Below are positions 43,807 through 52,984 of a stretch of DNA of 64,000 bases, piece after piece (the first letter of the stretch is position 1; each line of letters starts with the position of its first letter). This stretch comes from Deltaproteobacteria bacterium. GTDB lineage: Bacteria > Desulfobacterota > WTBG01 > CAIYCZ01 > CAIRTM01. Location: NCBI GenBank assembly GCA_024276465.1, contig JAJRXD010000081.1, positions 1 through 64,000 of the forward strand. Reading direction: 5' to 3'. Below the pieces are notes generated by a model that saw nothing but the letters and a program-made list of their open reading frames with translations, searched no databases and had not been told where the DNA came from. Position numbers and translations under genes: made by a program.

Positions 43807-44223
43807 TTATTTTTTTAGATTGGATTGATTAAGAAACACGTTATAATCCCTTATATAGTCTTTTTCTGTATATGGGAGTGATGACAGAATAAGGCAGACA
43901 GAATTGGTTGAAAAATTTTCCAGATGTCGCCAAATCATATTTGGCACATAGAGACCGTAATAAGATCTGCTAAGTGAATGTGTTTTTTGTTCCCGTCCAT
44001 CATCTACCACAACATCAAAACTTCCAGATAGTGAAATAATAAATTCTTCGAGTTGATAATAGGCATGCCCACCACGTGCATCACCTCCTGGAACATCATA
44101 AATCCAATAAACTCGTTTGACCGAAAAAGGAATATGTCGATTGTTTTCGATAAAAGTCAGATTACCTCTGGGGTCTTGGATTTTGGGTAGTTGAATAATG
44201 TGAGTTTTTTTGAAGGTATTCAT
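43807..44223 (-). CDS. FdtA-like ketoisomerase paralogue (copy with HAY)
   Basis: This second 138-residue cupin is similar along its whole length to the downstream copy: VYWIYDVPGGDARGGHAYYQLEEFI near 38, GSFDVVVDDGREQ near 69 and YVPNMIWRHLENFS near 93. The active-site HAH becomes HAY, so the second His of the usual FdtA pair is a Tyr. That may change the isomer made (3,4 versus other epimers) or weaken the activity. Its stop precedes the next gene's ATG without a gap, so the pair is coupled. A Wzt gene is 21 bases upstream. Confidence 0.78.
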   Translation of the reverse strand: MNTFKKTHIIQLPKIQDPRGNLTFIENNRHIPFSVKRVYWIYDVPGGDARGGHAYYQLEEFIISLSGSFDVVVDDGREQKTHSLSRSYYGLYVPNMIWRHLENFSTNSVCLILSSLPYTEKDYIRDYNVFLNQSNLKK

Positions 44224-44244
44224 TAAATTCGTACTTTAAAAAAT

Positions 44245-45456
44245 TTAATTTATATATTGCCATTCCCCCTGAAATTGAACAGGGGAAAATCCTACAAATG
44301 AACCTGTAACCTGTAATTGTTGAGCCATATGATGATTTGTAAGTGTTTCCCCGCGTTTTTTGTCTGTGATAATTATAGAAATGTAATATATTCCTGGATT
44401 TAGTTGAAGTTTGGGTATTTTAACCCTGGTAGTAATGTGTTTATTGCTGTTGATGATTTCAAAATTACAGTTACAAGAATAGCATTGAGCAGCTCCTCGT
44501 ATATCTTTGTCCATGAAAGCAATATTCATAGTTGCCTTTTTGATATCTGATGCCAGAGAAAAAGTTACATCAATATATAAATCGTCCAAATATTGAATTT
44601 TTAACAGACCTTCATTAGAAGTTGTTTTATTATCTAAACCAAGTGCTATTTTATGAATGGTTGCCCGGCCACTACCGGAAACACTCGTTTTTACAGCTGA
44701 AAACAGTTCATAATAATGTTGAATCCCTTTGGGAACATCCTTGTTGTTAAATGATGGCCTACCATGCTTCATAACCAGGATATCTGAACATATTCTTGCA
44801 ATTTGTGGCATTTGGTGAGATACAAAAACAACAGCTGCCTTGTCTGAAATTTTATCAATTGCATTAAAACACTTTGCCCTGAAACCCACATCCCCTACTG
44901 CCAATACTTCATCAATGAGCAATATGTCCGGTTCAAGATGCGCTGCAATGGCAAATCCAAGTCTTACATACATTCCTGAGCTGTAATAGCTGACCGGTGT
45001 ATCGATAAAATCACCGAGTTCTGAAAACTCAACAATGGAATCAAATTTTTTATCAATCTCTTTTTTGCTGAGGCCCATGATAGATCCGTTAATATATATG
45101 TTCTCTCGACCGGTGAGGAGTGGGTGAAAACCTGCCCCAACTTCAATCAACGCCCCAACCCTGCCGTTTATTTCTATGCTGCCCTTGTCAGGCATAATTA
45201 TGCCGTTAAGCATTTTCAGCAGGGTGCTTTTGCCCGCACCGTTGGGGCCGATAAGGCCAAGGCATTCACCGCGTTTTACTTCAAAGCTCACATCATCAAC
45301 ACTCCAGAACTCGTTTTTTCGCAAAACATCACTGCGCGTGGGAAACCCCACAAAATCCCTGGCAATATCAATAACACCGTATTTCATGGATGTTTTAAGG
45401 CGTGAGGAAAACTTTTTTGAAACCCCTTCTGCTTTTATTAGAACATCACCTTTCAT
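44245..45456 (-). CDS. wzt: Polysaccharide ABC exporter ATP-binding protein (Wzt-like, with C-terminal binding domain)
   Basis: The 403-residue protein powers export of an undecaprenyl-linked glycan. The ABC domain (about 1-245) shows Walker A GLIGPNGAGKSTLLKML near 66, the family's typical LTGRENIYINGSIMGLS near 114, signature SYYSSGMYVRLGFA near 155 and Walker B DILLIDEVLAVGD near 178. The region after about 265 is a beta-rich Wzt_C-type glycan-binding domain. Such domains recognise the modified chain end, so it may read the terminal methyl, acyl or sulfate group. It overlaps the permease gene by four bases. Confidence 0.92.
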   Translation of the reverse strand: MKGDVLIKAEGVSKKFSSRLKTSMKYGVIDIARDFVGFPTRSDVLRKNEFWSVDDVSFEVKRGECLGLIGPNGAGKSTLLKMLNGIIMPDKGSIEINGRVGALIEVGAGFHPLLTGRENIYINGSIMGLSKKEIDKKFDSIVEFSELGDFIDTPVSYYSSGMYVRLGFAIAAHLEPDILLIDEVLAVGDVGFRAKCFNAIDKISDKAAVVFVSHQMPQIARICSDILVMKHGRPSFNNKDVPKGIQHYYELFSAVKTSVSGSGRATIHKIALGLDNKTTSNEGLLKIQYLDDLYIDVTFSLASDIKKATMNIAFMDKDIRGAAQCYSCNCNFEIINSNKHITTRVKIPKLQLNPGIYYISIIITDKKRGETLTNHHMAQQLQVTGSFVGFSPVQFQGEWQYIN

Positions 45457-46310
45457 CGGGCACCCACCCTTTCTGCAATTCGTATTTCAGCAAGGTGAAA
45501 AAGCCGCCAGGAAACAACAAACAGAGCAAGGGACAGACCGCTGTATATAAAAAACAGGGTGGGCTCTGTTATACACCCCTTTACAATTAGATCCCTTGGC
45601 GCGGAAACAAGCACTGCCAGTGGGTTGAACAAAGTAAAGGTTTTGAAAAAGGCAGCCTTTGGTTCAGGATAAAGCACTGGTGTGACAAAAAGCAGGAAAG
45701 TGGAAGCAAGGGAGACAATATTTGCCACATCCCTGAAAACAGCATTAAGAAGTGACAGCAAAAAACCAAGACCTAATGTAAACAGCAGCAGAGGAATAAG
45801 GGCAAAGGGAAACAGAACAGCAGTCCATGCCGGAACAACTTTGTAAACAGCAAAAACTGCTATTGTCAGGCCCAACCTGACAATAGTCTCAACAATGGCC
45901 TCTCCAAAAGAGGAGATCACCAGGCACTCTTTCGGAAAGTTGATCTTCACAACCATGCTTCCGCCAGCCACAATAGCATTGCTGCAGGAGCGCAGGCCCC
46001 CTGCAAAAATCTGCCATATTGTCAGGCCAAGAAGGGCATATGCCGGGTATGGAACATCAACTTCACCGATATTGAGCACTCCTGCACGGTTGAGCAAAAC
46101 AAATGTGCCAACAGCCATCAGGGGCATTATTAAAGCCCACAAAAAACCAAGAACAGTCTGACGGTATTTGGCCTTGAAGTTTCTTAAAAAAAGTCGCCAG
46201 GTCAGTTCATAGCTGCCTGTCAGCTCTGACATCATTTCCCGCCAGACCCCAAAGCCCCATCCTGCGTTCTGGCCGGGGCAGTACAGATGTTTTTTATTAT
46301 CGCTATGCAT
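45453..46310 (-). CDS. wzm: Polysaccharide ABC exporter permease (Wzm-like)
   Basis: The 285-residue membrane protein belongs to the ABC-2 permease group. It has about six membrane helices, with the family's N-terminal amphipathic WRLFLRNFKAKYRQTVLGFLWALIMPLM near 37 and a C-terminal PVLYPEPKAAFFKTFTLFNPLAVLVSAPRDLIVKG near 205. It forms the channel for the glycan on Wzt power. The ATG is at 46310. The Wzt start overlaps its stop, giving a coupled pair. It defines this as an ABC-dependent, not Wzy-dependent, pathway. Confidence 0.9.
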   Translation of the reverse strand: MHSDNKKHLYCPGQNAGWGFGVWREMMSELTGSYELTWRLFLRNFKAKYRQTVLGFLWALIMPLMAVGTFVLLNRAGVLNIGEVDVPYPAYALLGLTIWQIFAGGLRSCSNAIVAGGSMVVKINFPKECLVISSFGEAIVETIVRLGLTIAVFAVYKVVPAWTAVLFPFALIPLLLFTLGLGFLLSLLNAVFRDVANIVSLASTFLLFVTPVLYPEPKAAFFKTFTLFNPLAVLVSAPRDLIVKGCITEPTLFFIYSGLSLALFVVSWRLFHLAEIRIAERVGAR

Positions 46311-46337
46311 AGTCTTTATATTGAATAAAAATTAAAA

Positions 46338-46420
46338 TGTTTCACTGTCCAGCCTGTCCCGATCTGTCGGGGGCTTTGCTCGTTCGAGACGCAGAGGCCG
46401 CGGAGAAGGGCAAAAACGTA
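46338..46420. repeat. Intergenic repeat with CGCAGAG-type modules
   Basis: TTCACTGTCC, TCCCGATCTGTCGGG and GACGCAGAGGCCGCGGAG repeat the module order seen at 34590-34650. The two copies differ by a few substitutions. Nothing coding is seen in 46311-46479. Confidence 0.65.
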
Positions 46421-46479
46421 CTCGTTATATTTTTCTGTCTGAAATATTTTCATAACTATCGCAAATTGTCATATGGATT

Positions 46480-47277
46480 TTAAGCTAAGCTACCAATAAA
46501 ATCAGAAAAAGTTCTAAAAACCCTCCTTTTTTCAATTGCAGCATCGCGCGAATATTCAGGCAACTCTTTAATTTGTCTCGTTACAGAATCAACCCCGATA
46601 TCATCAATGCCTTTAAATTGCTGCTTGAGATTTTCAGTAAACCTGTCCAACCAGCGTTGTGGATGAAGAGGTATAATTTTTTCTTTTAAATCTTGAATTA
46701 AATCTTCTGTGTCCGAAATACTGTCTAAGATTTGATAAATGTAATAAAGGTCTTTGGCCTTCTTCATTTCTGAGGTTCTCAAAGGAAAGGACAATCCCTT
46801 TTGATATATAAATGCAGACAGTTCAGGGGTTTTAACTTTTATGTCAGTTTCAGATATCTCAATAACGGCTGTATGATCCAGCAGGATTTCTAAATAACGA
46901 AGACTTTGAGCAGATAGTTTTTTTTGAACATTAATATTACGTTCAAAGCCAGAACCCCTCATCGGCGTTAAAAATTCAACCTCTATAGTTTCTTTTTTTA
47001 TGTATTTGCATACAGGAGGAACGTTATCCCCGCTTAAATGACTTTCAAACCCGGCTTTGATTAGCAAGTCGTCAACTTCCTTTTCTTTTACTGGTAAAGA
47101 GTGTGGGCAAACAAAGTCCACATCTTTGGTCATTACCGGCAACCCATCATATATGTATGATGAATTATAAAAATTATTCAAGAGCGGAACCCATCCGCCC
47201 ACAAGAACAATATCAGGCAGATATGTTTTAATAGGTGTTAAAACCTCAACTAAAGGTTCTATCTCTGAAGGAATCAT
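46480..47277 (-). CDS. Nucleotidyltransferase-fold protein (AbiEii/GSVP-type)
   Basis: The 265-residue protein shows IVLVGGWVPLLNN near residue 24, the GG motif region of the polymerase-beta-like nucleotidyltransferase fold, and TKDVDFVCP near 50 with the catalytic DxD. The rest is helical with a long C-terminal substrate-binding region. It overlaps the upstream gene by four bases, and together they resemble AbiE-type two-gene modules. The gene appears whole. Confidence 0.7.
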   Translation of the reverse strand: MIPSEIEPLVEVLTPIKTYLPDIVLVGGWVPLLNNFYNSSYIYDGLPVMTKDVDFVCPHSLPVKEKEVDDLLIKAGFESHLSGDNVPPVCKYIKKETIEVEFLTPMRGSGFERNINVQKKLSAQSLRYLEILLDHTAVIEISETDIKVKTPELSAFIYQKGLSFPLRTSEMKKAKDLYYIYQILDSISDTEDLIQDLKEKIIPLHPQRWLDRFTENLKQQFKGIDDIGVDSVTRQIKELPEYSRDAAIEKRRVFRTFSDFIGSLA

Positions 47278-48410
47278 CCCGGGTTTTCGATATGAGGTTT
47301 AATAATATTTTTAAGCAGATGCTCTGCCTGCTCTTCTCCACGAACTGGAAAATTAATCAAATCAAGATATAACTGTAGGGGAGATACAACAAAGAGTCCT
47401 TTAATTTTTTTCAATCCAAAAGCAATAGAATGCTTATAATAAGGTATTTGCAAAAAAACATTTGCTCCCTGCTTTGCCTGTTCAAGCCCCAACTCTTTCT
47501 CCCAGTAACTGATATCCGATTCATTTGATACATACCCGTGTAATCCCTGATAATTTGTATGAGGAGCAATCAAAAATGCACCTGCATGAACAGTCAAGGC
47601 AATCTGTGGTTCTTTTGGAAAATCCCTCCTGGCTAAAGTGTTAATCATTTCTTTCAGCGATTTTTTATGCCAATAAAAGGAATATTCTTTTTTTCTTTTT
47701 AATTTATAAAATGCTGACCAGTCAGCAAGTAATTCTTTCCATCGTAAAAGTTTACCCCGCCCTTTAGAATCTCGTACAATGTAGCCTGTGTTCTCAAGAG
47801 AATTAAATGTTTGTGATACTCCTCCAGGATTAATTGAACATGCTGAGGCAACCTCTCTAACACCACAATATTTCCTTGGATTCTCAAACAAATATCGAAT
47901 CGCAAAACTCTTTTTGTCAGAAAAAAAACCTGTTAATTTTGTAGTATCTTTATATTTGTTTGTTTTGTCACCTTTTTCGATATATAAAACTTCCGGGATA
48001 TTGATAAAAATATTCCCGGAAAGATCTATATAGGCAACATCCTTTTTTCTGCACAATGCTCTGAAATCTTTAGAGAGGTAAGTAGCAACTAAACAGGGTT
48101 TAACCCCCCCTTGTTTTGGTAAACTTTCGATTTTCCTTATAGCATTTTCAATCGTTATTGTGCGCACAACACTTTTTATTAAACAGATAAGTTTTATAGA
48201 CTTCTTTCCGTATGATAATTTCAGTACTGCATCATAAGATTTATCTAAAAATGAACTTGAGCAACCCCGAAGCCTTAGGCCTGGTACTTTAGCTATCCTG
48301 AAAAAATTTTTTTTCAACTCTTCCAGGACCTCGTTTTTTTTCATAATGTTTATTATTTCAGCATTGTTTATGTTTACATAAACAGTATCAGTTTTGTAAA
48401 CATGTGTCAA
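47274..48410 (-). CDS. AbiEi-type winged-helix partner protein
   Basis: The 378-residue protein has an N-terminal restriction-like/regulatory domain, YIDLSGNIFINIPEVLYIEKG near 125, then a winged helix YLFENPRKYCGVREVASACSINPGGVSQTFNSLENTGYIVRD near 173. A C-terminal domain shows AGAFLIAPHTNYQG and LFVVSPLQLYLDLINF, as in the transcription-regulator partner of AbiEii. ATG 48410 sits at the edge of the repeat region, and it overlaps the next gene by four bases. The pair is plausibly a self-regulated module. Confidence 0.65.
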   Translation of the reverse strand: MTHVYKTDTVYVNINNAEIINIMKKNEVLEELKKNFFRIAKVPGLRLRGCSSSFLDKSYDAVLKLSYGKKSIKLICLIKSVVRTITIENAIRKIESLPKQGGVKPCLVATYLSKDFRALCRKKDVAYIDLSGNIFINIPEVLYIEKGDKTNKYKDTTKLTGFFSDKKSFAIRYLFENPRKYCGVREVASACSINPGGVSQTFNSLENTGYIVRDSKGRGKLLRWKELLADWSAFYKLKRKKEYSFYWHKKSLKEMINTLARRDFPKEPQIALTVHAGAFLIAPHTNYQGLHGYVSNESDISYWEKELGLEQAKQGANVFLQIPYYKHSIAFGLKKIKGLFVVSPLQLYLDLINFPVRGEEQAEHLLKNIIKPHIENPG

Positions 48411-48828
48411 GTTTTTGGAACTGGCAATTCGGTGACCAGACTACAGGGATATTTTCCGTTGCACAAAGCTATATTGCCACCACAAACACACACAGGAAAA
48501 ACAAACAAAAAATATTTACCGCCTGCTTTGTTCAAGACTCAGAGATCGCGGAGAAGGGCAACATTTCCTTTGTTCCGAGGTGCTGGAATAAGAGAAACAG
48601 GCTCGGCAGCTTGCGCTGCATAAAATTATTGCTAAGGGTTCATTGTCTGGGTGTGTCCGTGTGAGTCTGTGGTTTAAAAAAAGTGTTCATTGCTTTCCTC
48701 AGAGTTTCTCCGACAGCGCGTGTCACGCTATGCAGTGAAGTTTACCCAGCTCCGCCCCCTCAGTTACATTGTCAAAACAACATAACCTGTTGAAATATAA
48801 TATTATTTCTTAAGGGCCAGTTGCTTTT
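48411..48828. other. Intergenic region with dispersed element
   Basis: About 420 bases with no gene. Copy 3 of the dispersed inverted-repeat element occupies 48477-48675. The remaining bases include CTCAGAGTTTCTCCGACAGC and CGCTATGCAGTGAAG tails and a promoter-free AT stretch before the regulator's stop. Confidence 0.5.
48477..48675. repeat. Copy 3 of dispersed inverted-repeat element (decayed)
   Basis: The right end TGTCCGTGTGAGTCTGTGG and TTT is intact. The interior keeps GCAACATTTC, TGTTCCGAGG, GGCAGCTTGCGCTGC (stem GCAGC/GCTGC) and CATAAAATTA. The left end CACCACAAACACACACAGG is degenerate. Orientation is the same as copies 2 and 4. Confidence 0.75.
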
Positions 48829-49377
48829 CTATTCTTCCTTTGCTTCCCACAAGAGCACTCTGGGCCTGTCCCTGAGCTTTGGCAGAAGCTCTTTATACTC
48901 ATCACTGCTCACAACCAGCAAGCGGATTTTTCGTTTTATATATTGTTCAGTTTTTCTGCTCAGGTCATTCAGGTGATACTGGTCAATATCTCCCACTAAA
49001 AGCAGGTCTAAGATCCCTGTGTCCTTTCCTTCTGCATAATCGTCAATAAGAAAAGCTTTTTCCAGATGACCCAGCCTGTTCACAATTCCGTCAATAACCT
49101 GATCAATGCCCATTACTTTAGACACCATGGCTTTCAGCTCAGGGAAAAGGGGGTGTTTCCTGTTTGCCATGTATTTGATCTGCCTGCCGTTTTTCTGAGA
49201 TTTGAGCAAACTGGTCTGTGTAAGCTGGTTCAGCTCTTCTCGGACAGAGTTTGTGGAAACATTAAACTCTTTTGCCAGTTCTCTTAAATATGAGCTGGTT
49301 TCAGGATTAAAGAAAAACCTGGTAAGAAGCTTGATCCTTGTTTTTGACGATATAAGACCTGAAAACAGATTTTCCAA
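48829..49377 (-). CDS. Winged-helix transcriptional regulator with nucleotidyltransferase-like C terminus
   Basis: The 182-residue protein has an N-terminal winged helix (about 7-75: SKTRIKLLTRFFFNPE, YLRELAKEFNVSTNSVREELNQL, SQKNGRQIKYMA). The C-terminal half, LEKAFLIDDYAEGKDTGILDLLLVGDIDQYHL, resembles a degenerate polymerase-beta-like nucleotidyltransferase domain. Proteins of this make-up often precede polysaccharide clusters. It lies at the distal end of the glycan genes on the minus strand, so it may regulate them. Confidence 0.7.
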   Translation of the reverse strand: MENLFSGLISSKTRIKLLTRFFFNPETSSYLRELAKEFNVSTNSVREELNQLTQTSLLKSQKNGRQIKYMANRKHPLFPELKAMVSKVMGIDQVIDGIVNRLGHLEKAFLIDDYAEGKDTGILDLLLVGDIDQYHLNDLSRKTEQYIKRKIRLLVVSSDEYKELLPKLRDRPRVLLWEAKEE

Positions 49378-49573
49378 AACAGACCTCTTTTTGAGTAGTT
49401 TTATTACTCATAATGTAGCACACAGAGCTGTTTTGTCAACAGTTTTTATACAGGAAGTTGTTTGTTCGGGGAAAATTTTGTATTAATTTATAAAGAAAAA
49501 GCAGGCCACCTGTTTTCTGAAGTGTCCTGCCTTAACAAAACTTCTAAAAAACAACCGGGGTTAACCCCCTTAT

Positions 49574-52500
49574 TTACAGTACGGGACATCCTGTCCTGTT
49601 ATACTGGTTTTTCATAATAAGCATGTCCATAATATCAACCCTGCAGTCATCGTTGAGGTCTGCATTACAGTAACAGTCTGTCCTGTTATAGTCATTCCTC
49701 ATGATAAGAAGGTCAAGGATGTCAACGATGGTGCTGTTGTCACAGTCAGCGTAGCACTCACAGGCATCACCGATGCCGTTTGCGTTAAAGTCCACCTGTT
49801 CCATTTGACAGGTCTCCCCGGCTGCACAAGCAGTATCATCAGTGCACGTAACCCCTGTTCCGACAAACAGACCACTAACTGGCTTTATACATGTACCTAA
49901 CAACAGCCCGTTTGGTGTCTTGGGGCAATTGTCTCCAGAAGTGGCAGTGAAAAAAGCAGATGTGCGAAAGCTGTTTCCTTCATAATCAGGGTCATCATTT
50001 ATTCCATCATTATCATCATCATCATCACAAACATCACCCATCCCATCATGGTCTGTATCCATCTGGTCATGGTTGTAATCATCAGGGCAGTTGTCTGAAT
50101 TATCAGGAACGCCGTCGCTGTCCCAATCCTCAAAAGACTGATGTATGGTTGCAAAGGCAGGATTTGCATCCCAGGGAATTGCAGCAGAACAGTTTTGACC
50201 CCCAGAGATTATTGCTCCTGAAGGAAAATCTACCTCAACTGAAATATCAGCCTCACCCTCTGCGAGGGATTCCAGCTCAATGGTAAAAAGCAAAATTTTG
50301 TCAGTTATTTCTACACAATCAAAACGGGCAACAGAGAGCATAAAATTGCCATTTCCATGGTCACTAACAATGGTAAAGGCTGGGTCAAAGGGACCTAAGG
50401 CATCAGAATCGTTTGCTGTTATGGAATTGACCTGTATTTTTGTGTCATCTGAATAGAAATACAGGGCTGCTGCAAACAGGTTTTCTCCTGAATAATCAGT
50501 CTGATCCCAGCCATCCAGCCAGATTTCCACCTGCATTGTGCCCCCCGGATCTCCTTCCTGAGGCGGAAAGAGATAACCCTCTGTTTCCCATGAACCATGG
50601 GTGCCATCAAAGTCAAATTGCAGCGATGTTTTATTGGATTCTTCGCAGATATTTCCTGTGCCATCACTGTCTGAGTCAGTCTGGGCAGGGTTATAAACAT
50701 CAGGGCAGTTGTCACACACATCACCAATCCCGTCACTGTCCAGATCAGACAGATCCGGACTTGCCGTGTCAGGGCAGTTATCGCAGGCATCTCCTATGCC
50801 ATCTCCATCTGCATCACCCTGAATGGGATTATAGTGGTCAATACAATTGTCACAGGCATCACCAATCCCGTCTCCAGAGTTGCCGGTATGGGAAGGAACT
50901 CCTATCCAGTCTGTGTCCTCCTGATCAGGATTTGATATGTCAGGGCAGTTATCTTCCTCATTGGGAATACCATCACCATCACCATCAGGGCCAAAAGAGG
51001 AACAGATATTAAACGGTTCAGCAGAACTGTTTTGAGGAGCAATATTTGTTTCAGTAACACTGAGAGAAGGTGAGGTGACAGTGCCATTTACATCCTGGCC
51101 AACAACAGATGTGTCAGATACAGCAGCACTGCTTGTGCCGATTATATTACATCCGGGGATATTACCACTGCTGTCAAGCCTTAAAGCAAAATAATCTTTC
51201 TCTCCAGCGCCAAATGACATTGTATTGCCCCCAACAATATAACCCCCATCAGAGGTTTGTTCTATCCCTGGATGATTTGCCGGAGTTTCAAAGCCTGGCC
51301 CACCATAGGTTTTTTGCCAAAGGACACTGCCGTCTTCACCAAGTTTAAGAACCCATATATCTTCATTGCCCGCGCCAAAAGATACAGTATAGCCGGTCAC
51401 TATATAGCCGCCATCTGAAGTCATTCGAACCTCATAAGCCCTGTCTTCATTTGGCCCACCATAGGTTTTTTGCCAAAGGACACTGCCGTTTTCATCAAGC
51501 TTCAGCACCCATACGTCTTCATTGCCCGCGCCAAAGGATACGGTATGGCCTGCCACTATATAGCCGCCATCTGAAGTCTGTTGAGAAGAGTTAAAAACGT
51601 CAAAATCAATGCCACCGTAGGTTTTTTGCCAAAGAACATTACCGTTCTCATCAAGCTTCAGCAGGCAGGCATCACTATCTCCAGCTCCAAAAGAGTGTGT
51701 CCTTACCACCACGATATAACCATTGTCTTCTGTCTGACTTATATCAGCAACATACTCTATGCTGCTTCCGCCCCATGTTTTTTGCCAAAGAACATTACCG
51801 TTCTCATCAAGCTTCAGCACCAATACATCTTTATCTCCGGCACCAAATGATTCAGTCCAGCCTGCAACAATGTAACCTCTGTCTGTGGTCTGCTGTCCCT
51901 GCCACGCACTTTCTTTAAAAGTACCCCCGTATGTTTTCTGCCAAAAAATATTACCAATGCTGTCAAGCTTTAAAACCCAGAAATGTTGATTGCCTGTTCC
52001 TTCAGACTTTGTATCACCAGTTACAATATAACCCCCATCCATAGTCTGCTTTAGACAAACGATTGCATCTGTATAGTCCCCCCCATAGGTTTTTTGCCAT
52101 GAGACATAACCGTTTTGATCAAGTTTGAGGATCCACCCGTTTAGGCCGCCAGCGCCAAAGGACCAGGTCCGGCCTGCAATGATATAACCTCCATCTGTGG
52201 TGGCTCGCATTGAGTGGATAAAATCCTCAGCACTTCCCCCATATGTTTTTGCCCAGTAAGAGTCGGTCTGCGGATCTGGTAAGCCCTGTTCGTAAAGCTC
52301 CTGTATCTCAGTATCTGAAAGGTTACGATTGTAAATACGTATGTCATCAATCATGCCGTTTAAGTATGTATTAGATACGGCACAGGAATTTCCGCATTTA
52401 CCAATAAGCAAATTTTCAGAAACATCTGTGTTTCCCACAGCTACAGTATATGTGTTAATTAATACTCCATCACGATAACTTTTTATCTTGTTAGATGTCT

Positions 52501-52984
52501 TTACCAGGGCAAAGATATGCCAAACATCCAGATTGTAGTCCCCAAAATTTATCGAATGGAGTGCATCACTTGATCCGCGCACATTTGCCAACACTTCACC
52601 GTTTGCGTTGGCATAAACAATCCAGCCGTTGTTTTCGTGGCGATACTTTTCTATAAACCGGTGAAAATTTCTATTATCAGAAGGGGCAGACCAAAACACA
52701 ACCGAGAAATCTCCTGATCCGAAATTCAGGCTCGTGCTGTTATTAACTGCAATATAATCTTCCACCCCGTCAAAACTGTATGCATTTTCAGGATTTCCGT
52801 TCATGTCTTCTGTCAGGACTGCACCATAAACTGTTCCATGGTTTCCGTTCCCGCTGGCATCAAGAGCATTTCCATTAAAAGGATAATAGGCTACCAGGCC
52901 ATCGGTCAATGCAGCAAAAGAGGAAACAGAAAGTGCAGATATAAAGAATAAAACAGCAAGCCCTAATGAAAATTTCTTTTTCAT
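49574..52984 (-). CDS. Secreted LamG/seven-repeat/TSP3/cohesin-like/dockerin-like protein
   Basis: The start is ATG 52984 (MKKKFSLGLAVLFFISALSV, signal ending in SSFA), because AAAGGAGG is 12 bases upstream; the longer frame to 53056 has no ribosome site. The 1136-residue protein then has a LamG-type domain (about 25-225), seven near-identical repeats of about 51 residues (GGYIVAG...WVLKLDENGNVLWQKTYGG, about 245-610) probably forming a seven-bladed propeller, calcium-binding thrombospondin-3-type DxDxDG repeats (about 680-800), a cohesin-like beta domain (about 815-975), more TSP3 repeats, and a dockerin-like C terminus with DCDNSTIVDILDLLI and DLNDDCRVDIMDMLI. It is likely an extracellular adhesion or scaffold protein. 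Confidence 0.82.
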   Translation of the reverse strand: MKKKFSLGLAVLFFISALSVSSFAALTDGLVAYYPFNGNALDASGNGNHGTVYGAVLTEDMNGNPENAYSFDGVEDYIAVNNSTSLNFGSGDFSVVFWSAPSDNRNFHRFIEKYRHENNGWIVYANANGEVLANVRGSSDALHSINFGDYNLDVWHIFALVKTSNKIKSYRDGVLINTYTVAVGNTDVSENLLIGKCGNSCAVSNTYLNGMIDDIRIYNRNLSDTEIQELYEQGLPDPQTDSYWAKTYGGSAEDFIHSMRATTDGGYIIAGRTWSFGAGGLNGWILKLDQNGYVSWQKTYGGDYTDAIVCLKQTMDGGYIVTGDTKSEGTGNQHFWVLKLDSIGNIFWQKTYGGTFKESAWQGQQTTDRGYIVAGWTESFGAGDKDVLVLKLDENGNVLWQKTWGGSSIEYVADISQTEDNGYIVVVRTHSFGAGDSDACLLKLDENGNVLWQKTYGGIDFDVFNSSQQTSDGGYIVAGHTVSFGAGNEDVWVLKLDENGSVLWQKTYGGPNEDRAYEVRMTSDGGYIVTGYTVSFGAGNEDIWVLKLGEDGSVLWQKTYGGPGFETPANHPGIEQTSDGGYIVGGNTMSFGAGEKDYFALRLDSSGNIPGCNIIGTSSAAVSDTSVVGQDVNGTVTSPSLSVTETNIAPQNSSAEPFNICSSFGPDGDGDGIPNEEDNCPDISNPDQEDTDWIGVPSHTGNSGDGIGDACDNCIDHYNPIQGDADGDGIGDACDNCPDTASPDLSDLDSDGIGDVCDNCPDVYNPAQTDSDSDGTGNICEESNKTSLQFDFDGTHGSWETEGYLFPPQEGDPGGTMQVEIWLDGWDQTDYSGENLFAAALYFYSDDTKIQVNSITANDSDALGPFDPAFTIVSDHGNGNFMLSVARFDCVEITDKILLFTIELESLAEGEADISVEVDFPSGAIISGGQNCSAAIPWDANPAFATIHQSFEDWDSDGVPDNSDNCPDDYNHDQMDTDHDGMGDVCDDDDDNDGINDDPDYEGNSFRTSAFFTATSGDNCPKTPNGLLLGTCIKPVSGLFVGTGVTCTDDTACAAGETCQMEQVDFNANGIGDACECYADCDNSTIVDILDLLIMRNDYNRTDCYCNADLNDDCRVDIMDMLIMKNQYNRTGCPVL

